Source: JASHUC01 sp035606175
Lineage (GTDB): Bacteria; Pseudomonadota; Gammaproteobacteria; Steroidobacterales; Steroidobacteraceae
Length of the DNA: 64,000 bases
Direction of reading: 5' to 3'
Assembly: GCA_035606175.1 (NCBI GenBank)
Contig: DATNFW010000046.1
Span: 57,982 to 121,981, forward strand
Positions 1 through 7,588 of this stretch are shown here, one piece after another. The position numbers were made by a program, and so were the translations under genes. The notes beneath the pieces are model-generated. The model was not told the DNA's origin. It ran no database searches and saw nothing but the letters and a program-made list of their open reading frames with translations. Each line of letters starts with the position of its first letter. The first letter of the stretch is position 1.

Positions 1-91
1 CGTGGTCGTGACGCGCGAGGGCGCAGAGGTGCTGACGGAGGAGGCGCCCAAGGAGCCGCGGGCGATCGAATCGCTGATGTCTGCGTCCTAA
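1..91 (+). CDS. pepP: Xaa-Pro aminopeptidase PepP, C-terminal end only
   Basis: Only the last 29 codons are present, read from base 2 to the TAA at 89-91; the gene runs off the left edge. The translated tail contains a VVVTREGAEVL stretch followed by a basic/acidic helix ending IESLMSAS, which matches my recollection of the end of bacterial PepP (ITENGYENL ... IEALM in E. coli). PepP is a manganese metallopeptidase that removes N-terminal residues preceding proline. The catalytic domain lies outside the window. The call rests on this short tail plus the following ubiH-ubiI pair, which reproduces the known pepP-ubiH-ubiI order of gammaproteobacteria. Confidence 0.75.
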   Translation, partial: VVVTREGAEVLTEEAPKEPRAIESLMSAS

Positions 92-127
92 CGGATAGCG
101 TACGGCTCGCGAGCGAGGCGACGGACG

Positions 128-1363
128 ATGGCGGAATACGGCGCGACGTCCGAATACGATGTCGCAGTGGTGGGCGGCGGCATGGTCGGCGCGAGTTTCG
201 CGCTCGCCCTGGCACCTACCCCGCTCAAAGTCCTGCTGATCGAGAGCATCGCGCCCGCCTCCCGGGAGCATCCGAGCTTCGATGAGCGCACGACGGCACT
301 CGGCAACGCGAGCCGGCGCATCTTCCAGGGGCTCGGTGTTTGGGATCAAATCGCACCGCACGCATCCTCGATTGGCGCGATTCATGTCTCGAATGCGGGC
401 CGGTTCGGCTTCGCGCGCCTCGAGGCTCGCGCGCAGGGCGTCGAGGCATTCGGCTACGTCGCCCCGAATCGTGTGATCGGCGCTGCGCTCTGGGATCGGC
501 TTGCCGAGTTCCCGCACATCGAGCGGCGGGTGCCCGCCCGGCTCGACGCGATCGACATCGGCGCCGAGCGCGTCGATCTCACACTGCACGCGGAGGGCCG
601 CGAGCTCGAGCGGCTCTCGGCGCGCCTCGTCGTCGCCGCCGATGGTGCGGAATCGCAAGTGCGTCGGGCTGCCGGAATCGACGCGCGCGTCAAGGACTAT
701 GACCAGGTGGCGATCGTTGCAAATGTGAGCGCCGATCGGCCGCACGACGGGACGGCTTACGAGCGCTTCACCAACGCCGGCCCCATCGCTCTGCTGCCGC
801 TCGCCGGCGGCAGCTATACGGCCGTCTGGGCGCGCTCGCCGGAGCGGGCGGAGGAGACGCTGAGGCTCGGCGATGGGGCATTCATCGATGAGCTGCAGAG
901 ACAGTTCGGCTGGCGGGCAGGCCGCTTCGTACGCGCGGGCCGGCGCGGCTCCTACCGCCTGAAGCTCACGCGCGCCGATGCGATCGCAGGCACGAGATCG
1001 GTACTCATCGGCAATGCCGCGCAGGCGCTGCATCCGGTCGCGGGTCAGGGATTCAATCTCGGTTTGAGAGATGCAGCCGTGCTCGCCGAGGTACTCGCGG
1101 ATGCGCGCTCGGCGGACCCCGGCTCGCCGCAGGTGCTCGCGCGCTTCGCACGCGAGCGTGCCGTCGATCGCCGCGGCGTCGTGGGGTTCACCGATGGGCT
1201 CGTGCGCCTTTTCGGCGACTCGCGGCAAGCGGTGGGGTTTGCGCGCAATGTCGGCTTGCTGCTGTTCGATCTCGCGCCGCCGGCCAAGAGCGCGCTCGCG
1301 CGCGTGAGCACCGGATTCGGTGGACGCACGCCGCGGCTTGCACGGGGATTGAAGCTCACGTGA
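128..1363 (+). CDS. ubiH: 2-octaprenyl-6-methoxyphenol hydroxylase (UbiH)
   Basis: This 411-residue flavoprotein monooxygenase hydroxylates the aromatic ring during aerobic ubiquinone synthesis, acting at the inner face of the cytoplasmic membrane. The dinucleotide-binding GGGMVG sits at residues 16-21. A central AADGAES DG motif lies near residue 175. The second FAD motif, around residues 295-310, reads GNAAQALHPVAGQGFNLG; Asn replaces the usual Asp of the GD motif, as I recall for E. coli UbiH, which supports UbiH over UbiF/UbiI. The length is typical. The start ATG has a GAGGCG-like ribosome site about 8 nt upstream. It follows pepP by 36 bp and its stop overlaps the next gene by 4 bp, so the three are very likely one operon. 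Confidence 0.9.
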   Translation: MAEYGATSEYDVAVVGGGMVGASFALALAPTPLKVLLIESIAPASREHPSFDERTTALGNASRRIFQGLGVWDQIAPHASSIGAIHVSNAGRFGFARLEARAQGVEAFGYVAPNRVIGAALWDRLAEFPHIERRVPARLDAIDIGAERVDLTLHAEGRELERLSARLVVAADGAESQVRRAAGIDARVKDYDQVAIVANVSADRPHDGTAYERFTNAGPIALLPLAGGSYTAVWARSPERAEETLRLGDGAFIDELQRQFGWRAGRFVRAGRRGSYRLKLTRADAIAGTRSVLIGNAAQALHPVAGQGFNLGLRDAAVLAEVLADARSADPGSPQVLARFARERAVDRRGVVGFTDGLVRLFGDSRQAVGFARNVGLLLFDLAPPAKSALARVSTGFGGRTPRLARGLKLT

Positions 1364-2595
1364 CCGAGACGCGCTTCGACGTGCTGGTGATCGGAGGCGG
1401 ACTTGCGGGCGGCTGCGCCGGCGCGCTCTTGCAGAGAGCAGCGTCGAACGGCCGCCAGCCGCTCGACATCGCGATCCTGGAGCACGGCTACCCGCGCGCG
1501 CCGCTGCCCGGCACACCCTTCGAAGCGCGCGTCTCGGCGCTCTCCCGCGCGAGCGAGCGCATTCTCGCAAGCGCCGGCGCCTGGGGACGCATCGCTGGCC
1601 CACGCGTGCAGCCCTACGAGCGCATGCGCGTGTGGCACCACACAGTTCCGCCGGCGAGCCCGGATGTTCTCGTGTTCGATGCCGCGGATGCGGGCGAGCC
1701 GAATCTCGGCTGGATCGCCGAGAACCGGCTCGTGCAGGCAGCCGTCGTCGAAGCCTTCGAGGCGGCCGGGGGACGTCTCATCCTCGGGGAGCTCAGCGGA
1801 CTCACTGTACGCGACCGGCACATCGAGGCGCTGACGAGCGCCGGCACATTCTCCGCGCGGCTGATCGTGGGTGCCGATGGAGCGCGCTCTGCAGTGCGGG
1901 AAGCGATCGGCCTCACCGCCGAGAGCTCGAGCTACGGACAGAGGGCGATCGTCGCAAACGTCGCGACCGAGCGGCCGCACGAGAGCACGGCGTGGCAACG
2001 GTTCCTGCGTGCAGGCACTCTCGCTTTCCTGCCGCTCGCCGACGGCTCGAGCTCGATCGTCTGGTCGGCGGATGCCGAGAGCGCCGCCGCGCTCGAGGCG
2101 CAATCGGATGCAGAATTCGGGCGCGATCTCGAGAGGCAGTCGGACGGCGCCCTCGGCGCGACGCGGCTCATCACGGAGCGCGTCTCCTTCCCGCTCGGGA
2201 GGCTCGCGGCTCATCGCTACACCGCGCATCGCTGCGCGCTCATCGGCGATGCGGCGCATGTCGTGCATCCCCTGGCCGGACAAGGCGCCAATCTCGGGCT
2301 GCTCGATGCGGCAGCGCTTGCCGAGGTGCTGATCGCGGCGAGCCGCGAGGGCGAGGACCCGGGGGCCGAGCGCGTGCTGCGCCGCTACGAGCGCTGGCGA
2401 AAGAGTGAAACGCAGATCATGGCGACCGCGATCGAGGCATTCGACCGGCTGCTCGCGCATGGGGCGGGACCGCTCGCGCGGCTCGCGCAGCGCGGGCTCG
2501 GCTGGGTGAACCGCAGCCCGGAGATGAAGCGTCTCTTCATCGGCCGCGCGCTCGGCCTCACGGGGGAGCTGCCGCAGGCGGCGCGAGCCGTTTGA
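1360..2595 (+). CDS. ubiI: UbiI/VisC/UbiF-family ubiquinone hydroxylase
   Basis: A second FAD-dependent aromatic hydroxylase of the UbiH/UbiF/VisC/COQ6 family, 411 residues, paralogous to its neighbour. It has GGGLAG at residues 12-17, a GADGARSAVRE DG motif near residue 170 and a canonical GDAAHVVHPLAGQGANLG near residues 296-313. The start is GTG, chosen because it overlaps the ubiH stop as GTGA, implying translational coupling. The position after pepP-ubiH argues for UbiI (the C5 hydroxylase), but sequence alone does not separate UbiI from UbiF and this lineage may use one enzyme for several positions. Downstream it converges on the phhB gene with only 27 bp between and no obvious terminator. 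Confidence 0.8.
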   Translation: MTETRFDVLVIGGGLAGGCAGALLQRAASNGRQPLDIAILEHGYPRAPLPGTPFEARVSALSRASERILASAGAWGRIAGPRVQPYERMRVWHHTVPPASPDVLVFDAADAGEPNLGWIAENRLVQAAVVEAFEAAGGRLILGELSGLTVRDRHIEALTSAGTFSARLIVGADGARSAVREAIGLTAESSSYGQRAIVANVATERPHESTAWQRFLRAGTLAFLPLADGSSSIVWSADAESAAALEAQSDAEFGRDLERQSDGALGATRLITERVSFPLGRLAAHRYTAHRCALIGDAAHVVHPLAGQGANLGLLDAAALAEVLIAASREGEDPGAERVLRRYERWRKSETQIMATAIEAFDRLLAHGAGPLARLAQRGLGWVNRSPEMKRLFIGRALGLTGELPQAARAV

Positions 2596-2622
2596 GACGT
2601 GCGCCGGCGCGACACGCGCCGC

Positions 2623-2961
2623 TCAGGCGAGCGGAATCGAATCGATCTTCGCCGCGCAGATGAAATCGTTCTCCGAGAGGCCACGGATCGCGTGCGTGCT
2701 GAACTCGATCCGGCAGACGCCGTAGCCCACTTCGAGGTCGGGATGATGGTCCTCGATGTTCGCAACATGCGCGACGGCGTTGACGAAGCTCATCGTCCGG
2801 TAGAAATCCTTGAATTTGAATTCGCGGCGGATGCGCTGTGCATCCTCCGACAGGCGCCAGTCGGAGGAGACCTGTTTCATCAGGTCCTGAGCCTGGGCAC
2901 GACTCAAGGGTGCGACACCGCCTTCGCACGGCTTGCAACGCTTCTGGGTGAGCTGGGACAT
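2623..2961 (-). CDS. phhB: 4a-hydroxytetrahydrobiopterin dehydratase (pterin-4-alpha-carbinolamine dehydratase)
   Basis: A 112-residue protein of the PCD/DCoH family that dehydrates the 4a-carbinolamine of tetrahydropterin, recycling the cofactor of phenylalanine hydroxylase. The family signature is visible: H72-H73-P74 followed by Tyr80 and His90. The N-terminal CKPCEGG segment is typical of short bacterial PCDs. I chose the ATG at 2961, which is preceded by AGAGGAG nine bases upstream; an in-frame extension further upstream overlaps the end of ispG and lacks family features. It lies 64 bp downstream of ispG on the same strand, so cotranscription is possible. No phenylalanine hydroxylase gene is in the window. 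Confidence 0.9.
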   Translation of the reverse strand: MSQLTQKRCKPCEGGVAPLSRAQAQDLMKQVSSDWRLSEDAQRIRREFKFKDFYRTMSFVNAVAHVANIEDHHPDLEVGYGVCRIEFSTHAIRGLSENDFICAAKIDSIPLA

Positions 2962-3025
2962 GACGTCGATCTCCTCTGCGATGCGCCCTCGATGCGGCCG
3001 CGCGGGCGCGCGGGCGCGGCCGGGC

Positions 3026-4258
3026 TCACGCGCTCGCACGCGGCGGATATTTCCGCGCGACGTACTGCTCGACGAGCTCCTGGAATTCCTCGGCGATCCG
3101 CTCGCCCTTCAGCGTCACGGTTTTCTCGCCGTCCTCGTAGACCGGTGCCACCGGGCGCTCGCCGGTGCCAGGCAGGCTGATGCCGATGTTCGCGTGCTTG
3201 CTCTCGCCGGGGCCGTTGACGACACAGCCCATGACCGCGACGCTCATATCCTCGACGCCTTCGAAGCGCCGGCGCCACTCGGGCATGCGGTGGCGGATGT
3301 GCGATTGGATGCGCTGCGCGAGCTCCTGGAAATACGTGCTCGTCGTGCGGCCGCAGCCGGGACAGGCGGTCACCATCGGGGTGAAGGAGCGCAGTCCCAT
3401 CGTCTGCAGGATCTCCTGCGCGACGATGACTTCCTGAGTGCGATCGCCGCCGGGCTCCGGGGTGAGCGAGACGCGGATCGTATCGCCGATTCCTTGCTGC
3501 AGCAGCACGGACATACCCGCGGTCGAGGCGACGATGCCTTTGGACCCCATGCCCGCTTCGGTGAGCCCGAGGTGCAGCGGATAGTCGCAGCGCGAGGCGA
3601 GATCGCGATAGATGGCGATGAGGTCCTGTACCCCACTCACCTTGGCCGAGAGAATGATACGGTCCCGGGGCAGCCCGAGCTCCACGGCTCGCTCGGCGCT
3701 CTTCAGCGCAGAGAGCACGACGGCGTTGCGCATGACCTCGCGCGCATCGAGCGGCTCGGGGCGTGTCGAGTTCTCATCCATGAGTCTCGTGAGAAGGTCC
3801 TGATCGAGGCTTCCCCAGTTCACGCCGATGCGCACCGGCTTGCCGTACCGGCAGGCGACCTCGATCATCTCCGCGAACTGCGGGTCGCGTTTGCTGCCGC
3901 GCCCGACGTTGCCGGGATTGATGCGGTATTTCGAGAGCGCCTCGGCGCAGGATGGATGCTCGCGCAGCAGCTTGTGGCCGTTGAAGTGGAAATCGCCGAT
4001 CAGCGGCACGCCGATTCCCATCTGCTCGAGGCGATCCCGAATACCCGCCACGGCGGCGGCGGCCTCGCTGGTGTTCACGGTGATCCGGACGAGCTCGGAG
4101 CCGGCGCGGGCGAGCGACTTCACCTGCTGTGCAGTCGATTCCACATCGGCGGTGTCGGTGTTCGTCATCGACTGCACGACGACGGGTAAGCTCCCGCCCA
4201 CACGAACGGGACCGATGGCAACCGTCAGGCTAGGACGGCGCGGGAGCGACGTTGACAT
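3026..4258 (-). CDS. ispG: 4-hydroxy-3-methylbut-2-enyl diphosphate synthase (IspG)
   Basis: IspG is the iron-sulfur enzyme of the MEP isoprenoid pathway that converts methylerythritol cyclodiphosphate to HMBPP. The 410-residue protein starts with the family's VRVGGSLPVVVQSMTNT segment. It carries the three 4Fe-4S ligands: C299 and C302 in ACPGCGRTT and C345 in MGCVVNGPGES. It is longer than the E. coli enzyme, with about ten extra residues (IRHRMPEWRRR) between the cysteine motifs. The ATG at 4258 has no Shine-Dalgarno sequence; instead a TAGAAT hexamer lies six bases before it, suggesting a leaderless transcript. It is divergent from the gcv operon. Confidence 0.95.
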   Translation of the reverse strand: MSTSLPRRPSLTVAIGPVRVGGSLPVVVQSMTNTDTADVESTAQQVKSLARAGSELVRITVNTSEAAAAVAGIRDRLEQMGIGVPLIGDFHFNGHKLLREHPSCAEALSKYRINPGNVGRGSKRDPQFAEMIEVACRYGKPVRIGVNWGSLDQDLLTRLMDENSTRPEPLDAREVMRNAVVLSALKSAERAVELGLPRDRIILSAKVSGVQDLIAIYRDLASRCDYPLHLGLTEAGMGSKGIVASTAGMSVLLQQGIGDTIRVSLTPEPGGDRTQEVIVAQEILQTMGLRSFTPMVTACPGCGRTTSTYFQELAQRIQSHIRHRMPEWRRRFEGVEDMSVAVMGCVVNGPGESKHANIGISLPGTGERPVAPVYEDGEKTVTLKGERIAEEFQELVEQYVARKYPPRASA

Positions 4259-4264
4259 GGGGGC

Positions 4265-4270
4265 ATTCTA
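4265..4270 (-). promoter_or_regulatory. -10 element of ispG, leaderless promoter
   Basis: On the minus strand TAGAAT ends six bases before the ispG ATG. A start site at the usual 6-8 bases downstream would fall at or next to the A of ATG, so the mRNA would carry no leader. No good -35 hexamer is visible upstream. Confidence 0.5.
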
Positions 4271-4300
4271 ACCCGGCGGGACGGGCTTCGGCCCGGCTGC

Positions 4301-4306
4301 TATCAT
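4301..4306 (+). promoter_or_regulatory. Probable -10 element of the gcv operon
   Basis: TATCAT lies about 16 bases before the first base of the glycine riboswitch P1 stem, the right distance for transcription to begin just upstream of the aptamer. No convincing -35 hexamer is seen. The divergent ispG -10 is about 30 bp away, so the two promoters are back to back. Confidence 0.5.
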
Positions 4307-4321
4307 GCGCCCGCTCGTCGA

Positions 4322-4597
4322 TCCGTCTCCCCGGAGAGAGTCCGGCCGTGCAGTCCTCATCGGAGTGCGCACCGGAACGCCGAAGGCGCAAGTCCCGCCC
4401 GGAAACGCTCAGGCACACGTACGGAAGGCGGAGGATCGGCCGCGCGGCCGCAACGCGGTTGTGAGGCCGCAGCCACGGCGAGCTCTGGAGAGCGGTGGAC
4501 TCCTTGCGCAGAGCGGCGTGCTCTCGGCTCGAGTCTCCCCACCGAAGGGGTGCGGCGCCTGCCGGCGCCTGATCTCTCAGGTCGCAGGACAGAGGGG
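4322..4597 (+). promoter_or_regulatory. Tandem glycine riboswitch controlling gcvTHP
   Basis: Two consecutive glycine aptamers precede gcvT. Aptamer 1 spans about 4322-4432: CCGGAGAGAG at 4331, GCCGAAGGCGCAAG at 4380, AAACGCTCAGGCA at 4403, closed by a P1 pairing of TCCGTC (4322-4327) with GGCGGA (4427-4432). Aptamer 2 spans about 4480-4597: CTCTGGAGAGCGG at 4483, CACCGAAGGGGTGCGG at 4540, TGATCTCTCAGGTCGCA at 4570 and GGACAGAGGGG at the end. These are the conserved cores of the gcvT RNA family. The linker between them (4433-4479) is about 47 nt and contains the palindrome CGGCCGCGCGGCCG. By family knowledge, glycine binding turns on expression of the cleavage system. Confidence 0.92.
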
Positions 4598-4605
4598 CGG
4601 CGGTT

Positions 4606-4630
4606 CTCGCGGCGCGCGGCGCGGCGCGAG
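4606..4630 (+). promoter_or_regulatory. Hairpin in the presumed riboswitch expression platform
   Basis: CTCGCG (4606-4611) is repeated inverted as CGCGAG (4625-4630) around a GC-only loop, in the 63 bases between aptamer 2 and the gcvT start. No T-tract follows, so a Rho-independent terminator is unlikely; control of access to the GGAGGG ribosome site at about 4652 is the simpler reading. This is inference. Confidence 0.35.
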
Positions 4631-4660
4631 GAGCCGCACTCGTGCTCGGCCGGAGGGCTC

Positions 4661-5806
4661 ATGGGACGACGAACACCGCTCTACGAGCTGCACCGTTCCC
4701 TCGGTGCACGGCTCATCGATTTCGGCGGCTGGGATCTGCCGCTCACCTACGGCTCGCAGCTCGACGAGCACCACGCCGTGCGCAAGGCCGCAGGACTCTT
4801 CGACGTCTCCCACATGGGCATTTTCGATGTGCGCGGACGCGACGCCCGGGCGCTCCTCGAGCGTTTGATCGCGAACGATGTCGGGAAGCTTCAGGCGCCG
4901 GGCAAGGCGCTCTACGGTTGCATGCTCAACGAGTCCGGCGGCGTGGTGGACGATTTGATCGTGTATTACCTCGACGCCCCGGGCGAGGCGCATGACGGCT
5001 TACGGGACGGCGAGCGCTTCCGCGTCGTCGTGAACGGCGCGACGCGGGAGACGGATCTCACCTGGATACGCTCGCAGGCGCGGGGATTCGACGCCGAGAT
5101 CATCGAGCGCGTGGACCTCGCCCTGATTGCCGTGCAGGGACCGGAAGCGCGCGCACAGGTGGCGCGGGTGCTGGCGCCAGGCGAGGCGGCCGCATCGCTC
5201 GCGCTCGGCCGGTACCGCGCGGCGCAGATCGGTGACCTCTATATCGCCCGCACGGGCTACACGGGCGAGGACGGCTTCGAGGTGATGCTGCCCGCCGCGC
5301 AAGCGCAAGACGTCTGGCAGCGACTGAATGCGCTCGGGGTCGTGTCCTGCGGTCTCGGGGCGCGCGATACGCTGCGCCTCGAGGCGGGACTCAATCTGTA
5401 CGGCCATGACATGGACGCGAGTACGCATCCCTTCGAATCGCGCCTCGGCTGGACGGTGGCGCTCGAGCCGCGCGCGCGCCGCTTCATCGGCCGGGAGGCG
5501 CTCGAGGCGGTGCTGGCGCGCGGCATCGACCGCAAGCTCATCGGACTCGAGCTCGACGGTCGCGGGGTGCTGCGCGCCGGTCAGCGCGTGATCGCGGCGG
5601 ACGCCGGCCCACGCGCTGGATCGGGCCACGGGCAGGGCATCGTCACGAGCGGCACCTTCTCCCCGACGCTGCAGCGCTCGATCGCACTCGCGCGCGTTCC
5701 GGCGGCGACGGCCGGCACCGTCCGAGTCGACGTCCGCGGCAAGCTCCTCGAGGCGAGCGTGGTGGAGCCGCCGTTCGTACATCTTTCAACGAAAGGATCG
5801 CCATGA
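4661..5806 (+). CDS. gcvT: Glycine cleavage system T protein (aminomethyltransferase)
   Basis: The T protein transfers the methylene group from lipoyl-bound aminomethyl to tetrahydrofolate, giving 5,10-methylene-THF and ammonia. The 381-residue protein opens with LYELHRSLGARLIDFGGWDL and continues through SHMGIFDVRG and the GYTGEDGFEV segment near residue 200, all hallmarks of GcvT. The start is the ATG at 4661, preceded by GGAGGG; an in-frame upstream extension to 4550 overlaps riboswitch aptamer 2 and is rejected. The stop overlaps gcvH as ATGA. It is the first gene of a five-gene run under the glycine riboswitch. Confidence 0.96.
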   Translation: MGRRTPLYELHRSLGARLIDFGGWDLPLTYGSQLDEHHAVRKAAGLFDVSHMGIFDVRGRDARALLERLIANDVGKLQAPGKALYGCMLNESGGVVDDLIVYYLDAPGEAHDGLRDGERFRVVVNGATRETDLTWIRSQARGFDAEIIERVDLALIAVQGPEARAQVARVLAPGEAAASLALGRYRAAQIGDLYIARTGYTGEDGFEVMLPAAQAQDVWQRLNALGVVSCGLGARDTLRLEAGLNLYGHDMDASTHPFESRLGWTVALEPRARRFIGREALEAVLARGIDRKLIGLELDGRGVLRAGQRVIAADAGPRAGSGHGQGIVTSGTFSPTLQRSIALARVPAATAGTVRVDVRGKLLEASVVEPPFVHLSTKGSP

Positions 5807-6198
5807 GCCAGGTTCCAAGCGGTCTCCGCTACTCCAAGACTCACGAATGGGTACGCGTCATGCCCGACGGGCTCCTCGAGATCGGGATTACGGATCACGC
5901 GCAGCGTGCGCTCGGCGATCTCGTATTCGTCGAGACACCCGAGCCCGGACGGCGCGTGAGCGCCGGTGAGCCGTACGCCGTCGTCGAGTCGGTGAAGGCC
6001 GCCTCGGATGTGTATTGCCCCGTGGCCGGGGAGATCGCCGCCGCGAACACGGAGCTCGCCTCGGCGCCCGAGCGGATCAATCAATCGCCGTACGAGGCGG
6101 GCTGGATCGCGCGCATCCGTCCGGACGATGCGGCAGCCGTCGCGAAACTGCTGACGCCCGAGCAGTACTCGAAGCTCATCGAGGCGGAGGGGGACTGA
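5803..6198 (+). CDS. gcvH: Glycine cleavage system H protein
   Basis: A lipoyl carrier protein of 131 residues that shuttles the aminomethyl intermediate between P, T and L proteins. The lipoylation site is K65 in the VVESVKAASDV motif. The N-terminus GLRYSKTHEWVRV is characteristic. The start ATG overlaps the gcvT stop (ATGA), and its own stop shares one base with the gcvPA start (TGATG), so translation of the three genes is probably coupled. Confidence 0.97.
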   Translation: MSQVPSGLRYSKTHEWVRVMPDGLLEIGITDHAQRALGDLVFVETPEPGRRVSAGEPYAVVESVKAASDVYCPVAGEIAAANTELASAPERINQSPYEAGWIARIRPDDAAAVAKLLTPEQYSKLIEAEGD

Positions 6199-7568
6199 TG
6201 GCGTTCATTCCGCATACGCCGGCCGACATCGAGGAAATGCTCGCGGCAATAGGTGCGGCGAGCATCGAGGAGCTCTTCGATGAGATTCCCGCCTCCATCC
6301 GCGCGCGCCCGCTCACGGGCGTCCCGGAGGCGTTCGGGGAGATGCAGATCGGCCGGCTGATGCGCGAGCGCGCCGCCTGCGATGGGTTACCGCTCTCGTT
6401 TCTGGGGGCCGGCGCGTACGAGCACCACATTCCGGCGGCGGTCTGGGCAATCGCAACGCGCGGGGAGTTCTACAGCTCCTACACCCCGTATCAGGCCGAG
6501 GCGAGCCAGGGGACGCTGCAGACGATCTACGAATTTCAAACGATGATCGCGAGCCTCACTGGAATGCAGGTCGCGAACGCCTCGCTCTACGACGGCGCCT
6601 CCGCGTTCGCCGAAGCCCTGCTCATGGCGATGCGCATCAATCGCCGCTCGAAGTCGCTCAAGGCGCTCGTGCCGAGCACGGTGCACCCGCATTACCGCGC
6701 AGTTGCGCGCGCCATTACGAGCCATCAGAGCGTGAAGCTCGAGGAGATACCCTACTGCACGGAGACGGGTCGCATCGTGCCCGAGGCGCTGGTGCGCTAC
6801 GAAGGCGAGGACGTGGCGGCGCTCGCGATTCAACAGCCGAACTTCTTCGGGGTGCTCGAGGATGCGGATGCGCTCAGCGACTGGGCGCGCAGGCGCGGCA
6901 TCCCGGTCGTCGCGATCGTGAATCCCACCTCGCTCGCGCTGCTTCAGCCGCCCGGTGCCTGGCGCGGCGGCGCCGATGTGGTGGTGGGAGAGGGTCAGCC
7001 GCTCGGGGTCCCGCTTTCCTCCGGCGGCCCGTACTTCGGGTTCATGGCCACTCGCATGGAGCACGTGCGGCAGATGCCTGGCCGTATCGTCGGACGCACA
7101 CTCGATACCACGGGGCACCCCGGCTTCACACTCACGCTGCAGGCGCGCGAGCAGCACATCCGCCGCGGGCGTGCGACATCGAACATCTGCACCAATCAGG
7201 GTCTGATGGTGACCGCTGCGACCGTCTACCTCTCACTCATGGGCCCGCAGGGACTGCAACGCGTCGCGACCGCCTGCCACGCACGGACGGCGGAGCTCCT
7301 CGAGGCGCTGACGCGCGTACCGGGCGTGCGGTCAGCGTTCTCCAGCCCTTTCTTTCACGAGGTGGTGCTGCGGCTCGACCGGCCGGCAGCCCCGGTGCTC
7401 GCCGCGCTCGCGCGCCAGGACATCCTCGGGGGGATCGATCTTGCGCCGTATTATCCGGAGCTCGGAGCGGCGTTTCTCGCCTGCGCGACGGAGACGAAGA
7501 CGACGGCCGACATCGAGGCCTTCGCCTCAGCCGTGGGCGCGGCGTTGACGAGTCAACACGCCGCGTAA
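6198..7568 (+). CDS. gcvPA: Glycine dehydrogenase (decarboxylating) subunit 1
   Basis: The N-terminal half of a split P protein, 456 residues. With subunit 2 it forms the PLP enzyme that decarboxylates glycine and passes the aminomethyl group to GcvH. It begins MAFIPHTPADIEEMLAAIGA and contains FLGAGAYEHHIP and the YTPYQAEASQGTLQTIYEFQ segment typical of GcvPA. The PLP lysine is in the partner subunit. The start ATG at 6198 has GGAGGGGG upstream; an in-frame extension inside gcvH is discarded. Confidence 0.96.
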   Translation: MAFIPHTPADIEEMLAAIGAASIEELFDEIPASIRARPLTGVPEAFGEMQIGRLMRERAACDGLPLSFLGAGAYEHHIPAAVWAIATRGEFYSSYTPYQAEASQGTLQTIYEFQTMIASLTGMQVANASLYDGASAFAEALLMAMRINRRSKSLKALVPSTVHPHYRAVARAITSHQSVKLEEIPYCTETGRIVPEALVRYEGEDVAALAIQQPNFFGVLEDADALSDWARRRGIPVVAIVNPTSLALLQPPGAWRGGADVVVGEGQPLGVPLSSGGPYFGFMATRMEHVRQMPGRIVGRTLDTTGHPGFTLTLQAREQHIRRGRATSNICTNQGLMVTAATVYLSLMGPQGLQRVATACHARTAELLEALTRVPGVRSAFSSPFFHEVVLRLDRPAAPVLAALARQDILGGIDLAPYYPELGAAFLACATETKTTADIEAFASAVGAALTSQHAA

Positions 7569-7588
7569 GCGGCACGGGTGGGGGAAGG

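Noticed and set aside
4440..4455. GC palindrome CGGCCGCGCGGCCG as a terminator between the two aptamers
   Set aside because: No T-tract follows, and it sits within the riboswitch linker, so early termination there is not supported.
4550..4660. N-terminal extension of GcvT by 37 codons
   Set aside because: This stretch is riboswitch aptamer 2 and its expression platform; the ATG at 4661 has GGAGGG upstream and begins the conserved protein.
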